From the NCBI GenBank assembly GCA_002376235.1, contig DFNX01000016.1, positions 992,001-1,056,000 of the forward strand: DNA of 64,000 nucleotides, written 5' to 3'. This DNA comes from Neorhizobium sp. UBA3556. Its GTDB lineage: Bacteria > Pseudomonadota > Alphaproteobacteria > Rhizobiales > Rhizobiaceae. Positions 8,744-17,531 of the stretch are shown piece by piece; within the stretch, counting starts at the first letter, position 1, and each line of letters opens with the position of its first letter. The notes under the pieces are model-generated. The model was not told the DNA's origin. It was given only the letters and a program-made list of their open reading frames with translations, and searched no databases. The position numbers and the translations under genes are program-made.

Positions 8744-9688
8744 ATGCTGGGAAGAACTGCAAACGGCCTCTACTGGATGTTCCGTTACATCGAGCGCGCC
8801 GAAAACATTGCCCGTCTCGTCGATGCCGGCCTGCGTGTGTCGCTCACCCGCGCCGGCTCCTCCGACGAGGACTGGCATGGCGTGCTTGAAAGTGCCGGCG
8901 TGCGCGAGGCCTATTCCGAGGTCCACGACAAGATGACGGCCGCCGACGCGGTGGATTATCTCCTGCGCGACCGTACCAACCTGTCAAGCGTCATGTCCTG
9001 CATCGAGGCGGGCCGTAACAATGCCCGTATGGTCAGAACCGCGCTGACCCGCGAGACCTGGGAAGCGACCAACGAGGCGTGGATTGACTTGAAGGCCCGC
9101 ATGTCGCGCAAGCTGAAGGCTGCCGACCTGCCGGAACTGATCGGCGTCATCAAGCATCGCTGCGGTCTTATCCGCGGCGCCTTCCACGGCTCGATGCTGA
9201 GAAACGAGATATACAATTTCGCCCGCATCGGCACTTTCATCGAACGGGCCGACAACACGGCCCGCATTCTAGACGTGAAATATTACGTGCTCCTGCCCTC
9301 GGTCAGTCAGGTCGGCTCGGCGCTCGACAATTTCCAGTGGGAATCGATCCTGCGCTCCGTCTCGGCCCACCGCTCCTATGGCTGGGTCTATGACGGCGAG
9401 TATCAGGCCAGCAACATCGCCGACATGCTGATCCTGCAGGTGCAGATGCCGCGTTCGCTCGCCTATTGCTACGAAAAGATCGTCAGCAACCTGCGTTATC
9501 TCTCGGAGGATTACGGCGGCGAGCGGCTGACGGCGCATGACACGGGCGATGCGATCCGCACCATGCTCAAGCGCGGCTCCGTCACCGAGATCATGGACCA
9601 GGGCCTGCACGAATTCCTCGAAGACTTCGTCTACCGCAACAACCAGCTCAGTGCCGAGATTTCCGACGGCTACCGTTTTTATCAGTAA
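8744..9688 (+). CDS. Alpha-E domain-containing protein (DUF403)
   Basis: Helical protein of 314 residues starting MLGRTANGLYWMFRYIERAENIARLVDAGLR, the hallmark of the alpha-E family. It is the second gene of the ATP-grasp/alpha-E/transglutaminase operon. In related systems the ATP-grasp and alpha-E parts can be fused, which suggests a physical complex. No catalytic function has been assigned. A second family signature, FARIGTFIERADNTARILDVKY, lies near the middle. Confidence 0.92.
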   Translation: MLGRTANGLYWMFRYIERAENIARLVDAGLRVSLTRAGSSDEDWHGVLESAGVREAYSEVHDKMTAADAVDYLLRDRTNLSSVMSCIEAGRNNARMVRTALTRETWEATNEAWIDLKARMSRKLKAADLPELIGVIKHRCGLIRGAFHGSMLRNEIYNFARIGTFIERADNTARILDVKYYVLLPSVSQVGSALDNFQWESILRSVSAHRSYGWVYDGEYQASNIADMLILQVQMPRSLAYCYEKIVSNLRYLSEDYGGERLTAHDTGDAIRTMLKRGSVTEIMDQGLHEFLEDFVYRNNQLSAEISDGYRFYQ

Positions 9689-9721
9689 TCAGCCCAACCG
9701 CTCGACCCGAAGGACGCCCCC

Positions 9722-10549
9722 ATGCGGCTGAAGATTTCGCATACGACCGAATATCTCTATGACGAGCCCGTTCCCTATCTGCTGCAGCGCCTGCGGCTGA
9801 CCCCGATCAGCGGACCGACGCAAAAGGTGCTGAACTGGAGCGTGAAAGTCGACGGCGCCAAGATCGAGACGGGTTATCTCGACCAATACGGCAATCACGT
9901 CGAACTCGTATCGGTCGAGGGTGCGGAACATACGATCCGCATCACCGCCACAGGCGAGGTCGAGACGCTCGACAAGGCTGGCGTCTATGGCGCCCATCTC
10001 GGCTGCACGCCGCTTTGGCTCTACCTGCGCGATACCGGCCGCACGAAGCCCGGCAAGCTGATCAAGGATCTGGCGAAGAATGTGAAGGGCGACAGCGAAC
10101 TCGCTCAGATGCACGCGCTGATGGACGCAATCCACGAGACGGTCGCCTACAATCCCGGCACCACCACCACCGAAACGACGGCCGAGGAGGCGCTGGCGGC
10201 AAAGACCGGCGTCTGCCAGGATCACGCCCATATCTTCATTTCGGCAGCAAGGCTCTCCGGCATGCCGGCCCGTTACGTCTCCGGGTATCTTCTGATGGAA
10301 GACAGGCCCGACCAGGTGGCGACCCATGCCTGGGCGGAAGCCCATGTTCCTGGCCTCGGCTGGGTGGGCTTCGACGCCGCCAACAACCTCTGCCCCGATG
10401 ACCGTTATGTCCGCATCGCCTCGGGCCTCTGCTACCGCGACTGCGCCCCCGTCTCCGGCATGCGCATCGGCCCTGCCGGAGAAAACCTGAAGGTACATCT
10501 GACGGTGAAGCCCGCTCAGGAACAATCGCAAATCCAGACACAGTCCTGA
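9722..10549 (+). CDS. Transglutaminase-like cysteine peptidase family protein
   Basis: Protein of 275 residues with an N-terminal bacterial transglutaminase-associated beta domain (1-85, starting MRLKISHTTEYLYDEPV) and a transglutaminase core. The catalytic triad is visible: Cys165 in KTGVCQDHAH, His202 in THAWAEAHVP and Asp218 in GWVGFDAAN. Family members probably act as peptidases or amidases rather than true cross-linkers. It is the last gene of the triad, 33 bp after the alpha-E gene. No signal peptide is seen, so cytoplasmic action alongside the ATP-grasp ligase is likely. Confidence 0.92.
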   Translation: MRLKISHTTEYLYDEPVPYLLQRLRLTPISGPTQKVLNWSVKVDGAKIETGYLDQYGNHVELVSVEGAEHTIRITATGEVETLDKAGVYGAHLGCTPLWLYLRDTGRTKPGKLIKDLAKNVKGDSELAQMHALMDAIHETVAYNPGTTTTETTAEEALAAKTGVCQDHAHIFISAARLSGMPARYVSGYLLMEDRPDQVATHAWAEAHVPGLGWVGFDAANNLCPDDRYVRIASGLCYRDCAPVSGMRIGPAGENLKVHLTVKPAQEQSQIQTQS

Positions 10550-10615
10550 ATTGCGACATCGCAAGCCCTGCGCCATGTCCATCTGCCAGAATGACGGTTC
10601 TGGACCGGAGGACAC

Positions 10616-11122
10616 ATGCTGCTAGGGCAGTCGATATTCCAGTCGGTTCTGACCCGACTGAAGGAAGAGCAAGGGCAAGACGAGGAGACACCAGCCGAGG
10701 GAGCGGATTATCGTATCCGCGGACTTGGTGCGGGTTTCCTCACACCTGACGGTCGGCCCGAAGCGACTGAAGCGGATGTCGGCAGCTATTTCGACTATCT
10801 GGCCGACTGGCCCGCGATGGAAAAGGATGCCGACGCGCACCATACCGAAAAGCCCGCAGATGCAGCAGTCCCGGAGCCCCGCGACGAAGAACCCGTGATG
10901 CCGGCACATCTGGAGCGCCTGACGGAAGAGGAAATTGCGCAGGATCTGGGGCTCTCCCCGAAGGATGACGAGGCCACACTTGCCGAGAAACGCCGTCAAT
11001 TCGCCAAGCTCAATCACCCGGACCGGGTGGAACCGCAATTTCGCGACAACGCGACGGTAAGGATGAAGACGGCCAATCTGTTGATCGACCGAGCAATCTC
11101 GTCCCTCTACTGGCGCGGCTGA
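10616..11122 (+). CDS. J-domain (DnaJ-like) protein
   Basis: Acidic protein of 168 residues with a strong ribosome-binding site (GGAGG, 4 nt before ATG). Residues 1-100 are hydrophilic and probably disordered. The last 65 or so residues form a J-like domain with the HPD tripeptide in KLNHPDRV and a final amphipathic helix. The HPD motif stimulates Hsp70 ATPase activity, so this is a candidate DnaK co-chaperone of narrow specificity. Unlike canonical DnaJ the J-domain is C-terminal and there is no G/F or zinc-finger region. It lies 66 bp after the transglutaminase gene and could be co-transcribed. Confidence 0.72.
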   Translation: MLLGQSIFQSVLTRLKEEQGQDEETPAEGADYRIRGLGAGFLTPDGRPEATEADVGSYFDYLADWPAMEKDADAHHTEKPADAAVPEPRDEEPVMPAHLERLTEEEIAQDLGLSPKDDEATLAEKRRQFAKLNHPDRVEPQFRDNATVRMKTANLLIDRAISSLYWRG

Positions 11123-11171
11123 ACGATCCGCGTAAGGCTCAATCGTCCCGACGTTCCGTCGGCTTGCGCCC

Positions 11172-11351
11172 TTAGGAGGCCTTCCGGTCGAAGAACAGCT
11201 TGTAGGTGGCAAACAGACCGACGATCGCGACAATCCCCGCCCAGACGGCCTCGCCCGCATAAAGCTCGATTGCGACCCAGACGAAGCATACCGCAGGTAT
11301 CAGCACCCGGCGCCAGAGTGCATCGTAAAACGGATGGTTCGGGTCGATCAT
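11172..11351 (-). CDS. Small two-helix membrane protein
   Basis: Hydrophobic protein of 59 residues starting MIDPNHPFYDALWRRVL. I chose the ATG at 11351 because GGAGGAG lies 9 nt upstream; a longer frame to 11414 lacks support. Two TM segments (about 17-32 and 35-52) are separated by a short acidic turn, and the C-terminus is basic (FFDRKAS). It resembles conserved hypothetical membrane proteins of rhizobia. It converges on the J-domain gene. No function can be assigned. Confidence 0.65.
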   Translation of the reverse strand: MIDPNHPFYDALWRRVLIPAVCFVWVAIELYAGEAVWAGIVAIVGLFATYKLFFDRKAS

Positions 11352-11620
11352 AGGTCTCATCTCCTCCGGCCCAACATGCGCGGCCGCAAACGCATATCCG
11401 GGCTGTCGTGCCAAAAAGCAAGATCATCCCCCGATGAACTTGAGTTTACCACGCCCGCACCACCCTGCCCTCTTCCTGCCGGCATATTCGCATCGAGATC
11501 GCGAGTTCGTCCCCAGAAACGATTTTTCCATCATCGGCAACGCTATTGGCATTGAAGCCTTTGCCGAGCTAGGCTAAGAACCTCTCATCGGACATCGGCG
11601 ACTCATCGCCGGTACGGTTA

Positions 11621-11697
11621 GCACCCGTAGCTCAGCTGGATAGAGTGTTGGATTCCGATTCCAAAGGTCACAGGTTCGAATCCTGTCGGGTGCGCCA
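11621..11697 (+). tRNA. tRNA-Arg (anticodon CCG)
   Basis: A 77-nt sequence folds as a complete tRNA: acceptor stem GCACCCG/CGGGTGC, D-arm GCTCAGCTGGATAGAGT, anticodon stem TTGGA/TCCAA with loop TTCCGAT giving anticodon CCG (codon CGG, Arg), T-arm ACAGGTTCGAATCCTGT, and an encoded 3' CCA. It stands alone. tRNA genes are common integration sites, but no integrase or duplicated tRNA 3' end is seen downstream. Confidence 0.97.
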
Positions 11698-11825
11698 CTT
11701 ACACATTGAAATCACAAAAGAAAAACACGAAACGCAAGACGTACGCGGAAGCTTTCGCGTGCCAGCTCGCCTCGATGCTTTGGCAACTGTCCGGGGCGCA
11801 CCACGCAACGAACATCTCAAACGCA

Positions 11826-11851
11826 AAAAGCCCGGATTGCTCCGGGCTTTT
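11826..11851. terminator. Bidirectional terminator between tRNA-Arg and porin gene
   Basis: A perfect 11-bp stem, AAAAGCCCGGA paired with TCCGGGCTTTT, has a 4-nt loop. The A-run on one side and T-run on the other let it serve the porin transcript (minus) and rightward transcription from the tRNA. Confidence 0.85.
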
Positions 11852-11872
11852 CGTTAGGCATATGCGGTCGAA

Positions 11873-12943
11873 TTAGAACGAGCGCTGCAGACGCAGGAAG
11901 CCGTCCCACTTGTCAGCGGAGTCGGTGCCGTTATCAACGTCGGTGTAGTTGATCGTTGCCTTGGCAGCGAGGTTCTGCGTGATGGCGTAGTCAGCCGTCA
12001 CACCAACGCGCCATGCATCACCACCGTCGAAGTCGCCATCGGCGTCGAGAGCAACGCCATCCCAGTACTGGGCGCCCGGTGCGATGGAGAACTTGTCGGT
12101 GACCTTGATTGCGTATTCAGCACCGACCGTCCACTCGGAAGCGTCGAAGTAACGGTTTTCGCCGAACGCGTAGGCAGCGAAGACACCGAGCGAGCCCGGG
12201 CCAACTTCTGCAGTCAGCGTGGAAGCGAGAGCAGCATTTTCGCGGTCGAAGTCGTAACCAGCGAAGAAGTCGACGGTTACGCCACCGAACTTGCCGGTGA
12301 TGACGCCGTTGATGCCGATTTCGTCCTGACCACGACCGGTGCCGGCAACGTCGTCCTTCCAGCCATCGGTCGAGTCAAATGCGTCGACCTGACCGTAAAC
12401 GGAGAATGCACCGCCGTCATAGGTGTAACGGATGGAGTTGTTCAGCGTGTCGCCGCCGAAGCCACCATTGTTGTACGGAGATTCGTCGGCCAGAACGGTT
12501 TCGCCTTCAAGACCCGTATCGAAATAGTTGTAGAAGTGACCGACGCGGAAGCCGCCCAGTTCGATGTAGGTTTCGTTCAGAGAGAAATCGCTCGTGCCGT
12601 CGTTATTGTTGGCGCGGAGCGTGATGAGCGAGCCGAGCGCACCGTATTCGGTGTCGGTCTTCGCCGACAGGGAAAGCTGAGCGCGGGTGTTGGTGCGGTA
12701 ACCGGCTTTATCGCCAGACAGATCATCGTCGCTGCGGCCATCGACCTGAACGCGGACATAACCGCCGATCTTGAGGCAGGTTTCGGTGCCCGGGATGTAG
12801 AAGTAGCCGGTGCCGAAGGCGTCACAAACGCGGACATATTCCATCGGCTCGGGCTCTGCCGCGATGATCGCATCGGCAGCCTGCGCGCCGGATACTGCTG
12901 CGAGAGCTGCAGCGGAGCCGAGAAGAAGGCTCTTGATGTTCAT
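11873..12943 (-). CDS. Outer-membrane porin, Porin_2 (RopA/Omp2b) family
   Basis: Beta-barrel porin of 356 residues. The start is taken at 12943 (MNIKSLLLGS) because GGAGAT lies about 7 nt upstream; an extra MEII- would come from 12955. The signal peptide MNIKSLLLGSAAALAAVSGAQA is cleaved before ADAIIAAEP. The segment YVRVCDAFGTGYFYIPGTETCLKIGGYVRV, with its two Cys, is the signature of alphaproteobacterial porins. Alternating strands run to a terminal Phe (LQRLQRSF-like end), as required for BAM insertion. It provides general diffusion of small hydrophilic solutes. It is monocistronic with a strong terminator. Confidence 0.95.
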   Translation of the reverse strand: MNIKSLLLGSAAALAAVSGAQAADAIIAAEPEPMEYVRVCDAFGTGYFYIPGTETCLKIGGYVRVQVDGRSDDDLSGDKAGYRTNTRAQLSLSAKTDTEYGALGSLITLRANNNDGTSDFSLNETYIELGGFRVGHFYNYFDTGLEGETVLADESPYNNGGFGGDTLNNSIRYTYDGGAFSVYGQVDAFDSTDGWKDDVAGTGRGQDEIGINGVITGKFGGVTVDFFAGYDFDRENAALASTLTAEVGPGSLGVFAAYAFGENRYFDASEWTVGAEYAIKVTDKFSIAPGAQYWDGVALDADGDFDGGDAWRVGVTADYAITQNLAAKATINYTDVDNGTDSADKWDGFLRLQRSF

Positions 12944-13499
12944 TATGATCTCCATTCAGACGATGGACCGCGGCCGGGAGCCTCATCCACCAAATTAAAA
13001 AACCGAAGGGTTATTCGGTGACCAAGGAATACGAAGGCCTGCCGGGAGACGGAAGCACAGCGGCTAGCCTTCATCTGCCGAAGATGGCGCCCTCCGGATT
13101 GATGTTGCGCAAGCGCATCGGTTTGTAACCGTACGTAATCTGCCGGTAATCGAACGGTATCAGCGGCGAAGGACGGCAACGCTCCTGCGACAAAGCCGAA
13201 CATGTAAGGGGGCGGTCAAATGTGCAGACCGATTCTACCAATGGAAAATGGCCGACAACCCGCCGCTGCGATGACATCCCCAATGAAGGATATCTGGAGC
13301 GGGCGTCCCGAAAGCGATCGCCGGTTTCGGGACAAGGACATACGCGAAACAAAAAAGCGAAAGCGCGGCAAGCTCATCTGAAGGATCGCGACGCGCCTTA
13401 AAGCAATTCCAGCAAAAGTGGGAACCGGTTTTGCGTCCGGAATTGCGTCAAAACAAGGAGAGAGAGTGAGGTCGTGTTTCGAAGAAAGGCGGAAACGCT
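12944..13499. other. Porin upstream region, 556 bp without a gene
   Basis: This stretch lies upstream of the porin and beyond the end of the sensor-kinase gene. It holds a palindromic repeat at 13399-13463. The rest presumably carries the porin promoter and a 5' leader. The open frames here lack ribosome-binding sites and recognisable products. Confidence 0.5.
13399..13463. repeat. Palindromic intergenic repeat, copy 2 (CAATTCC-arm type)
   Basis: The arms GCAATTCC (13403-13410) and GGAATTGC (13439-13446) flank the core AAAAGTGGGAACCGGTTT. Read on the opposite strand, the core matches the copies at 6023-6130 and 19531-19602 (AAACCGG, CCACTTT). Here the arm sequence is AATTCC rather than ATGTCT while staying self-complementary. 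An AAAACAAGGAG tail matches the CTCTTTGTTTT lead of the other copies in reverse. Confidence 0.75.
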
Positions 13500-14867
13500 T
13501 TAGGCTGCGCCTGCCTGATCCATCAGGCGTGGCAGGATGATCACCGCGCGGGCTCCGCCTGAATCGGCATCCTCATACCGGATTTTTCCTTGATGCGCAT
13601 CGATGATCGATTTGGCCAGGGCGAGACCGATACCGCTTCCACCCGTATCCCTGCTGCGCGATTGTTCAAGGCGGAAAAATGGGTTGAAAATACGGATTCG
13701 GTCGGCCTCTGGAATCCCCGGCCCGTCATCGTCGATCAGGACGCAGACATCAGACATCGCCGGACGAACGAATATTCGCGCCCGATGCCCATATCGCAAT
13801 GCGTTCTCCACGACATTTCTAAGCGCCCGTTTCAAAGCCGCCCGGCGTCCGTAGATGAAGAAGCGATGAGGATTGACGAGAGTGATATCGCCTCCGGCGG
13901 CTCTCAGATCCGTCACCAGTTCGTTCATCAGGTCTTCAAGCTGGAACACGACGTCCGGCTCTGGCGTATCGCTGCCGCGCGACAGGGAAAGCGCGGCATC
14001 CACCAATTCCTGGATCTCATCCAGGCACTGGCCAAGCTTGTCCTTTGGTTCGCCTTCATCGAGAAGCTCGATCCTGAGCCGCATGGCGGTGATCGGAGAT
14101 TTCAGGTCATGCCCGATCGCCGCAAGCATTTTGGCACGCTCATTCAGCAGTCTGGTAAGTCGCGCCGCCATATCGTTGAATGCGTGGGTCAGCTTCCTCA
14201 GTTCAGACGGCCCCGACGAAGAAATCGGCTGTGGGTCTTCGCTTCGGCCCAGACTGTCGGCAGCATTGGAGAGATGCTGGAGCGGCGTCGTAATTTTTGC
14301 GACGATGATCCACACAACAGCCACCACGATGGAGACGGTCGCAAGGATCGCCAACATGAGTTGCCAGGCCCATGGCTTTGGCAAGCGCAGGACATCGCGT
14401 GCGGTCAGCCATCGCCCGTCGTCCAAGGCAATCGAGGCTAAAAGCACCAGGCCTCGCCCAGCCTTGCTGCCATGCTCTGTGATTTCCGGTCGCGTTCCCG
14501 TTTCCGCGGCGGCAAGGATAAAGCCATCGCCAAGGGTGAGACCAAACTTGCTCTTCAGGAATACGGCGAGATCCCCGGACAGTTGCAGCTCGTCGCGCAC
14601 CTGCGGAGCAGTATCGGTGATGGTGAATTGCATGCCCCATTCGGATGGGGTCGTAACGATGGCATCCTCTTCCTCGGCGGGAAGGGTCTTCAGCATTTTT
14701 GCGGTGCTGAGCAGCCGCTCCACAGCATCGAAGGCCCGATAGTCGAGAAGCTGCCTGTTCTTATCGTGGATGAAATAGAAAATGCTGAACATCTGCGCAG
14801 CAAGCAGACAACCCAGCAGCAGCAGGATGAGCTGTCCTCGAACGCTTTGAGGGACGCCGATCCTCAT
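13500..14867 (-). CDS. EnvZ-like sensor histidine kinase
   Basis: Membrane kinase of 455 residues. TM1 is at about 12-33 and TM2 at about 168-190; between them is a periplasmic domain of roughly 135 residues with no recognised ligand fold. A HAMP domain follows (TTPLQHLSNAADSLGRS). The H-box MLAAIGHDLKSPITAMRLRIE gives phospho-acceptor His253. N-box (NVVENALRYG), G1 (DDDGPGIP) and G2 (GGSGIGLALAKSI) are intact. It lies 3 bp after its response regulator in the same operon. The IGHDLKSPIT H-box is of the EnvZ/RstB subtype. The stimulus is unknown. Confidence 0.92.
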   Translation of the reverse strand: MRIGVPQSVRGQLILLLLGCLLAAQMFSIFYFIHDKNRQLLDYRAFDAVERLLSTAKMLKTLPAEEEDAIVTTPSEWGMQFTITDTAPQVRDELQLSGDLAVFLKSKFGLTLGDGFILAAAETGTRPEITEHGSKAGRGLVLLASIALDDGRWLTARDVLRLPKPWAWQLMLAILATVSIVVAVVWIIVAKITTPLQHLSNAADSLGRSEDPQPISSSGPSELRKLTHAFNDMAARLTRLLNERAKMLAAIGHDLKSPITAMRLRIELLDEGEPKDKLGQCLDEIQELVDAALSLSRGSDTPEPDVVFQLEDLMNELVTDLRAAGGDITLVNPHRFFIYGRRAALKRALRNVVENALRYGHRARIFVRPAMSDVCVLIDDDGPGIPEADRIRIFNPFFRLEQSRSRDTGGSGIGLALAKSIIDAHQGKIRYEDADSGGARAVIILPRLMDQAGAA

Positions 14868-14870
14868 GTG

Positions 14871-15593
14871 CTACGCCTTTGTCACATCGGCGACCAGGCA
14901 ATAGCCGCCTCCGCGCACGGTAATAATGAGCTCCGGACGATCCTTGCTCTGCTCGATCTTTCTTCGCAAGCGGCTGACCTGGTTGTCGATCGCGCGATCG
15001 AATGGACCGGCGCTGCGCGATGAAGTCAGTTCGAGAAGCCGCTCCCTCGACAGGATCACCCGCGGACGCTCCAGAAACGCCATCAGCAATTGAAAATCGG
15101 CAACGGTGAGCGGCGTCTCCACGTCATTCTCGTCGACCAGGCAACGGCGATCTATCTGAAGCGACCAGCTGCCGAAACGAAGAACCTGACCGCCATGCTC
15201 TCCACCCAGCGATGGTGCGGACGGCTCATAACGTCTCAGAATGGCCTTGATCCTGGCCACGACCTCCCGCGGATTGAATGGCTTTGCAAGATAGTCGTCT
15301 GCACCGAGTTCCAGCCCGATAATCCGATCCGTCTCTTCGTTGAGCGCACTCAGCATCAGGATGGGGATTTTGCTTGTCGTGCGAAGACGATGACAAATGG
15401 CCAATCCATCTTCGCCTGGAAGCATGACGTCGAGAACGATCAGATCGATCCCTCCGGACATCAGCACCCGGTCCATCTCCTTGCCGCCATCGACTGCGAC
15501 CGCCCGCATGCCGACCTTCTCCAGATAGAGTTTTAGCGCCTCGCGAGTTTGCGCATGATCGTCGACAATTAGAATATTAGGAGAACTCGTCAT
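14871..15593 (-). CDS. OmpR-type response regulator
   Basis: Protein of 240 residues. The receiver domain (6-120) has the acidic pair Asp11/Asp12, phospho-acceptor Asp55 in VLDVMLPGEDG, and Lys in DDYLAKPFNPREV. The C-terminal winged helix contains LTVADFQLLMAFLERP and VSRLRRKIE, with the wing TVRGGGYCLVADV. It is the first gene of a two-gene operon with the EnvZ-like kinase. The nearest candidate target is the porin gene 2 kb downstream, by analogy with EnvZ/OmpR control of porins; this is speculative. Confidence 0.92.
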   Translation of the reverse strand: MTSSPNILIVDDHAQTREALKLYLEKVGMRAVAVDGGKEMDRVLMSGGIDLIVLDVMLPGEDGLAICHRLRTTSKIPILMLSALNEETDRIIGLELGADDYLAKPFNPREVVARIKAILRRYEPSAPSLGGEHGGQVLRFGSWSLQIDRRCLVDENDVETPLTVADFQLLMAFLERPRVILSRERLLELTSSRSAGPFDRAIDNQVSRLRRKIEQSKDRPELIITVRGGGYCLVADVTKA

Positions 15594-16047
15594 TGGAGCG
15601 ATTTATCCGATGGCTGACTACCACGCATCAGGAATTTTGTAACGGCACGTCGCAAAAGGCGATCATGCGACAGGCTGATACCATAATGGCTTTTGTCAGG
15701 GATAATTCCGAGACAAAAATCCGCTATGAAATTCGTGTCAATGTCGCGTTGAAGGGTTTGAGTTCCCTTCCCCCGGTCAACTGACAGGGAATGCATCCGT
15801 CACAGACGTTGACGCCGTGAAAAGAGCCACCTTTCATGGCTATCCGCTTTGGAAGCGCAACTGTAAACGCCGGTTCAATCTCGACCTCCAGTCAGGACAC
15901 CTTCAGTTGCGCTTCCAGCCTCAGCCTTCCGCCTTGTCGGATTTGCCCTGCACGCCCTGTCTTTCTTTCACCGCGTCCTTGAACTAAATCCTGTTTCGCG
16001 GGTTTATTGACATCGGAAAATCCGCGCCGATTGAAGGACGCTGTCAA
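15594..16047. other. Intergenic region, 454 bp without a convincing gene
   Basis: This region separates the divergent response-regulator and lipoprotein genes. A 63-codon frame from 15593 overlaps the regulator start, has no ribosome-binding site and no recognised product, so I do not call it. The region presumably carries both promoters. Confidence 0.45.
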
Positions 16048-16341
16048 ATGAAACGATTGCTTGTCATGGCCATTGCGGCATTAGCGCTGACGGCCTGCAA
16101 TTCCACGGGTAATCCCGAGTTCCGCGCCATCGATTACGGGCCGGGCATTGCGCCGATCGCCGGCAGCATCACATATGGCGGGCAACCGAAAGGCCGTGGC
16201 AACATGCCGGTAGGCCATACCTTCACCCACCAGTTCATCAATGGTTTCGGAAACCGCGTCGAGGAGCGTTATCGCGTGCTCGAGGATGGCAGTCTCGACA
16301 TTTACAGCCGCAGGATCACATCGATCACCATCGGCCGCTAA
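16048..16341 (+). CDS. Small putative lipoprotein
   Basis: Protein of 97 residues with a lipoprotein signal peptide: MKRLLVMAIAALALTAC, lipobox LTAC with the lipidated Cys at position 17. The mature part is about 80 residues and has a Gly/Pro-rich segment (YGGQPKGRGNMPVGHTFTHQF) and a beta-rich C-terminus. Residue 18 is Asn rather than Asp, so outer-membrane sorting is expected under the E. coli rule. It is a conserved-looking hypothetical with no recognised domain. Confidence 0.75.
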   Translation: MKRLLVMAIAALALTACNSTGNPEFRAIDYGPGIAPIAGSITYGGQPKGRGNMPVGHTFTHQFINGFGNRVEERYRVLEDGSLDIYSRRITSITIGR

Positions 16342-16444
16342 TCCTCCCGGCTGTGTGATCCGGAAGACCTGCCCGGAAGACCCGGGCGGAAGGAACCGAT
16401 GACTGCAGCAGCCGTTTTCCTCAAAACAGGAAACGGAGGCAATG

Positions 16445-16624
16445 ATGGCCGAAGATAGAGACGCGCGGGACGCTGTTGAACGTGGCAGTAGGTACACGGG
16501 AGCCGGACGGTACCCCGCTGCAGGTCCCCATGCGAAAGATCACCTGACAGATCACGACAAGACACCGGGCACAGGCTCCCTGCCCGCAAAGGACAGCAAG
16601 GACACCGATTCCGGCCCTGAATGA
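16445..16624 (+). CDS. Small hydrophilic, probably disordered protein
   Basis: An open frame of 59 codons preceded by GGAGG, 5 nt before the second of two tandem ATGs (16442 and 16445). The product is rich in Asp, Lys, Gly, Pro and His with no hydrophobic core (HLTDHDKTPGTGSLPAKD). The KTPGTGSLP-like element recalls short disordered proteins found across rhizobia. The function is unknown. The good ribosome-binding site and biased composition favour a real gene, but its small size leaves doubt. Confidence 0.5.
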   Translation: MAEDRDARDAVERGSRYTGAGRYPAAGPHAKDHLTDHDKTPGTGSLPAKDSKDTDSGPE

Positions 16625-16746
16625 GGCCGCGATCGAAGTGTATTTTCGGGTGCCCCTGCTGCCGCATGCGAGCGATACCATCAATCTCCTTGCCCACCAT
16701 CTTCCCGCCGGTTAACACCGCATGACGACAATGCGGGCAAAGCGGA

Positions 16747-17136
16747 ATGACGGGAGAAACCATCACACTCTATGAGGCGATCGGCGGTGATGCGACTGTG
16801 CGCGCGCTGGCAAAGCGTTTCTACGAGTTGATGGACACGCTGCCCGAAGCAAGGAACTGCCGGGCAATCCATCCGCCAAGCCTGGAAAGCAGTGAAGCCA
16901 AATTCTACGACTATCTGACCGGCTATCTTGGCGGCCCGCCGGTCTATATCCAGAAATACGGACATCCCCGTTTGCGTTCCCGCCACTTCGGCGCAGCCAT
17001 CGGCCCCGCGGAACGCGACGAATGGCTGCTCTGCTTCCGGCGTGCCCTCAATGAAACCATCGAAAACCCGAAACTTCGCGAGATTATCTGGCCGCCGATC
17101 GAACGGCTTGGCCACCACATGCAAAACAAGGAATAG
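16747..17136 (+). CDS. Group II truncated haemoglobin
   Basis: Globin-fold haem protein of 129 residues. The B-helix region YEAIGGDATVRALAKRFYELMD, the GGPPVYIQKYGHPRLRSRHF segment containing the proximal His, and the late Trp in AERDEWLLCFRRAL are typical of group II (trHbO/YjbI-like) truncated haemoglobins. These bind O2 or NO and are linked to microaerobic or nitrosative physiology. The next gene (DUF423) starts 22 bp downstream, so the two are probably co-transcribed. Confidence 0.92.
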   Translation: MTGETITLYEAIGGDATVRALAKRFYELMDTLPEARNCRAIHPPSLESSEAKFYDYLTGYLGGPPVYIQKYGHPRLRSRHFGAAIGPAERDEWLLCFRRALNETIENPKLREIIWPPIERLGHHMQNKE

Positions 17137-17158
17137 GCTCTTGGAAAGTTTAGGGAAA

Positions 17159-17509
17159 ATGCGGCCGTTGGTTCTTTTTGTCAGCGGGCTGATGGGGCTG
17201 TCGGGAGTAGCTTTGGCCGCAGCTGCAAGCCATGGCGGCGACACGCATTTCCTCGGCAACGCATCGACCATGTGCCTTGCACATGCCCCGGTTCTTTTGG
17301 CGCTATATGTAGGACACGCCACGTTCAGAACGGCAACGCTCTCCGCGCTCGTCTTAAGTCTCGGCACGATCCTGTTTGCAGGCGATCTCGTCGCGCGGCA
17401 CTATCTCGGGGACCGGCTTTTCCCATTTGCGGCGCCGATGGGCGGCACGTTGATGATGCTCGGCTGGCTGTTAGTCGCGGCGGGCGCTTTTTTCGGCCGC
17501 CGCGCCTGA
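17159..17509 (+). CDS. DUF423 membrane protein
   Basis: Inner-membrane protein of 116 residues with four TM segments. The ATG at 17159 has AGGG 4 nt upstream. MRPLVLFVSGLMGLSGVALAAAASHG and the C-terminal FPFAAPMGGTLMMLGWLLVAAGAFFGRR match the DUF423/YgdD pattern (ALGAFGAHG-like and PxGGxxxxxGWL). The function is unknown. It follows the truncated haemoglobin gene. Confidence 0.85.
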   Translation: MRPLVLFVSGLMGLSGVALAAAASHGGDTHFLGNASTMCLAHAPVLLALYVGHATFRTATLSALVLSLGTILFAGDLVARHYLGDRLFPFAAPMGGTLMMLGWLLVAAGAFFGRRA

Positions 17510-17531
17510 CAGTTCACTTGTTCCGCCGTTC

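Noticed and set aside
7559..8926. 455-codon minus-strand open frame
   Set aside because: Antisense to the ATP-grasp and alpha-E genes, whose frames are clearly coding.
11621..11872. Integration site for a mobile element at tRNA-Arg
   Set aside because: No integrase, direct repeat of the tRNA 3' end or change in gene content is seen next to the tRNA; a porin gene and terminator follow directly.
15593..15784. 63-codon plus-strand frame upstream of the lipoprotein gene
   Set aside because: Overlaps the response-regulator start, has no ribosome-binding site and no recognised product.
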